In this document: positions 34,761 through 35,945 of the stretch, piece by piece
Layout: every line of letters starts with the position of its first letter
How positions within the stretch are numbered: the stretch's first letter is position 1
Made by a program: the position numbers and the translations under genes
Source of the DNA: an uncultured Collinsella sp.
Lineage (GTDB): Bacteria > Actinomycetota > Coriobacteriia > Coriobacteriales > Coriobacteriaceae
Assembly (NCBI GenBank): GCA_900541055.1
Contig: UQHZ01000019.1
Span: 1-35,945, forward strand
Reading direction: 5' to 3'
Length of the DNA: 35,945 nucleotides
The notes under the pieces: generated by a model
The model's database searches: none
What the model was told of the DNA's origin: nothing
The model's input: only the letters and a program-made list of their open reading frames with translations

Positions 34761-35786
34761 ATGAAACAGTACACGGTTGCTATTTTGGGCGCGACGGGAG
34801 CCGTGGGCACCCAGATGCTCGAGTGCCTCAACGAGCAGGAGTTCCCGGTCGGCAAGCTCAAGCTGTTGGCAAGCGCACGCTCCGCGGGCAAGACCGTTGA
34901 GTTCCGCGGCGAGCAAATCGTGATCGAAGAGGCTTGCCCCGAGGCCTTTGAGGGCTGTGACATTGTGCTTGGCGCTGCCGGCGACGATATCGCCAAGGAA
35001 TTGCTGCCCGAGGCCGTAAAGCGCGGCGCCGTCGTGGTCGACAACAGCCACGCCTTCCGCATGGATCCCGAGGTGCCGCTGGTCGTGCCCGAGATCAATG
35101 CCGACGATATCAAATGGCATCACGGCCTTATCGCCAATCCCAACTGCGCGACCATCATCGGCCTGGTTCCCACGTGGCCGCTGCATCAGCTCGCCGGCGT
35201 GAAGCGCATGATCGTCTCGACGTACCAGGCGGCTTCGGGTGCTGGCGCTCCCGGTATGGCCGAGCTTGAGGCTCAGCTGGCCGCTCTGGGCCGTGGCGAG
35301 GAGATTCCCGAGCCGCGCGCGTTTGCCGCCCAGCTCGCGAGCAACCTTATTCCGCAGATTGGCGGCGTCAAGGAGGAGGGCTTTACCTCCGAGGAGATGA
35401 AACTGCAGAACGAGGGCCGCAAGATCATGCATCTGCCCGAGCTGCGCGTGAACTGCACTTGCGTGCGCGTGCCCGTGCTGCGCTCGCACTCCGAGAGCAT
35501 TACGCTCGAGTTTGAGCGCGACATCACGGTCGAGGAGGCCCGTGCTGCGCTGGCTTCCGCTCCCGGCGTCAAGCTGGTTGACGATATGGCTGCCGAGGAT
35601 GCACGCGACCGCTTCCCCATGCCGATGGACACCTCCGACCAGGACCTGATTTGGGTCGGTCGCGTGCGCCGCGACATCTCGAACCCGGAGGCCGCGCGTG
35701 GTATCACCTTCTGGTGTTGCGGTGACCAAATCCGTAAGGGCGCGGCAACCAACGCCGTCCAGATCGCCAAGCTGCTCTGCGAGTAG
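34761..35786 (+). CDS. asd: Aspartate-semialdehyde dehydrogenase
   Basis: A 341-residue NADPH enzyme that reduces aspartyl phosphate to aspartate semialdehyde, directly after the kinase step. GATGAVG (10-16) binds NADPH and Cys129 in NPNCAT is the catalytic thiol; TYQAASGAG continues the active site. The ATG at 34761 has AAGGGGG about 5 bases upstream; the in-frame reading from 34674 crosses a hairpin and a -10-like box. With lysC, thrC and thrB it leaves only homoserine dehydrogenase missing from the window for threonine synthesis. Confidence 0.96.
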   Translation: MKQYTVAILGATGAVGTQMLECLNEQEFPVGKLKLLASARSAGKTVEFRGEQIVIEEACPEAFEGCDIVLGAAGDDIAKELLPEAVKRGAVVVDNSHAFRMDPEVPLVVPEINADDIKWHHGLIANPNCATIIGLVPTWPLHQLAGVKRMIVSTYQAASGAGAPGMAELEAQLAALGRGEEIPEPRAFAAQLASNLIPQIGGVKEEGFTSEEMKLQNEGRKIMHLPELRVNCTCVRVPVLRSHSESITLEFERDITVEEARAALASAPGVKLVDDMAAEDARDRFPMPMDTSDQDLIWVGRVRRDISNPEAARGITFWCCGDQIRKGAATNAVQIAKLLCE

Positions 35787-35818
35787 GTTGACCTGTCCGG
35801 CGGGGGCCGGGCTTAGTT

Positions 35819-35897
35819 TTCAGAACGTCCTCGACCATGTGTGGCGTCTTGTCCTGCTCCTTCGGAGTCGCGGACAAGGCGCCACGCTGGTCTGCGG
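35819..35897. repeat. Hairpin element E, right side cut by adapter
   Basis: Flank TTTTCAGAACGTCCTCGACC is followed by a stem (35841-35854 with 35872-35885, 13 of 14 paired) and then TCTGCGG, where the adapter begins. It is the same family as elements B, C and D. Confidence 0.75.
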
Positions 35898-35945
35898 CTG
35901 TCTCTTATACACATCTCCGAGCCCACGAGACTAGGCATGATCTCG
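35898..35945 (-). other. Nextera read-2 adapter with index (not genomic)
   Basis: CTGTCTCTTATACACATCT (mosaic end) is followed by the read-2 adapter, an 8-base index TAGGCATG and the start of the flow-cell sequence. Not part of the organism. Confidence 0.98.

Overview
The window is one contig of about 36 kb, about 60% GC, most consistent with Collinsella or a close relative (Coriobacteriia, gut Actinomycetota). This is inferred from gene content (fermentative pyruvate formate-lyase, sucrose PTS, heterodimeric ABC exporters), protein style and the many palindromic intergenic repeats; no rRNA or tRNA is present to confirm it. Both ends are Nextera sequencing adapter (1-31 and 35898-35945), so the biological sequence is 32-35897, and both junctions lie at repeat hairpins.

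Layout. 32-1645: a small unknown protein and a Nudix-Vsr fusion, both on the minus strand. 1895-4871: a Bce-type ABC ATPase and permease, followed by about 680 bp packed with palindromic repeats and the last codons of a lost second permease. 5556-6587: DAHP synthase (aro pathway). 6588-7166: repeats, including a 231-bp element with 28-bp terminal inverted repeats. 7167-11835: a marR-ABC-ABC operon for a heterodimeric exporter. 12088-13965: a short-chain dehydrogenase and a KdgT-type sugar-acid permease. 14433-16821: pyruvate formate-lyase in two genes, a 683-residue body without the glycyl-radical domain and an 83-residue protein that is that domain. 17226-22844: a sucrose/fructan locus (LacI repressor, GH32-like enzyme, PTS EIIBC, sucrose-6-phosphate hydrolase) with repeated LacI-type operators. 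23121-24968: DegV and the PFL-activating enzyme. 25233-27801: a membrane-anchored beta-lactamase-fold hydrolase, MTA/SAH nucleosidase and the GTPase EngB. 27838-30097: a less GC-rich accessory island with a DUF3990-like/HTH pair (candidate toxin-antitoxin) and a secreted protein with a 34-residue membrane peptide. 30495-35786: threonine/lysine biosynthesis (thrB, thrC, divergent aspartate kinase, asd).

The metabolism fits together. Sucrose enters as sucrose-6-phosphate through the PTS and is cleaved to feed glycolysis. Pyruvate is then split by the two-part PFL, which the radical-SAM activase encoded 7 kb downstream should switch on. The two most striking features are the split PFL and the density of palindromic elements. 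Several families keep short flanks or a loop constant while the stems change sequence but remain paired.
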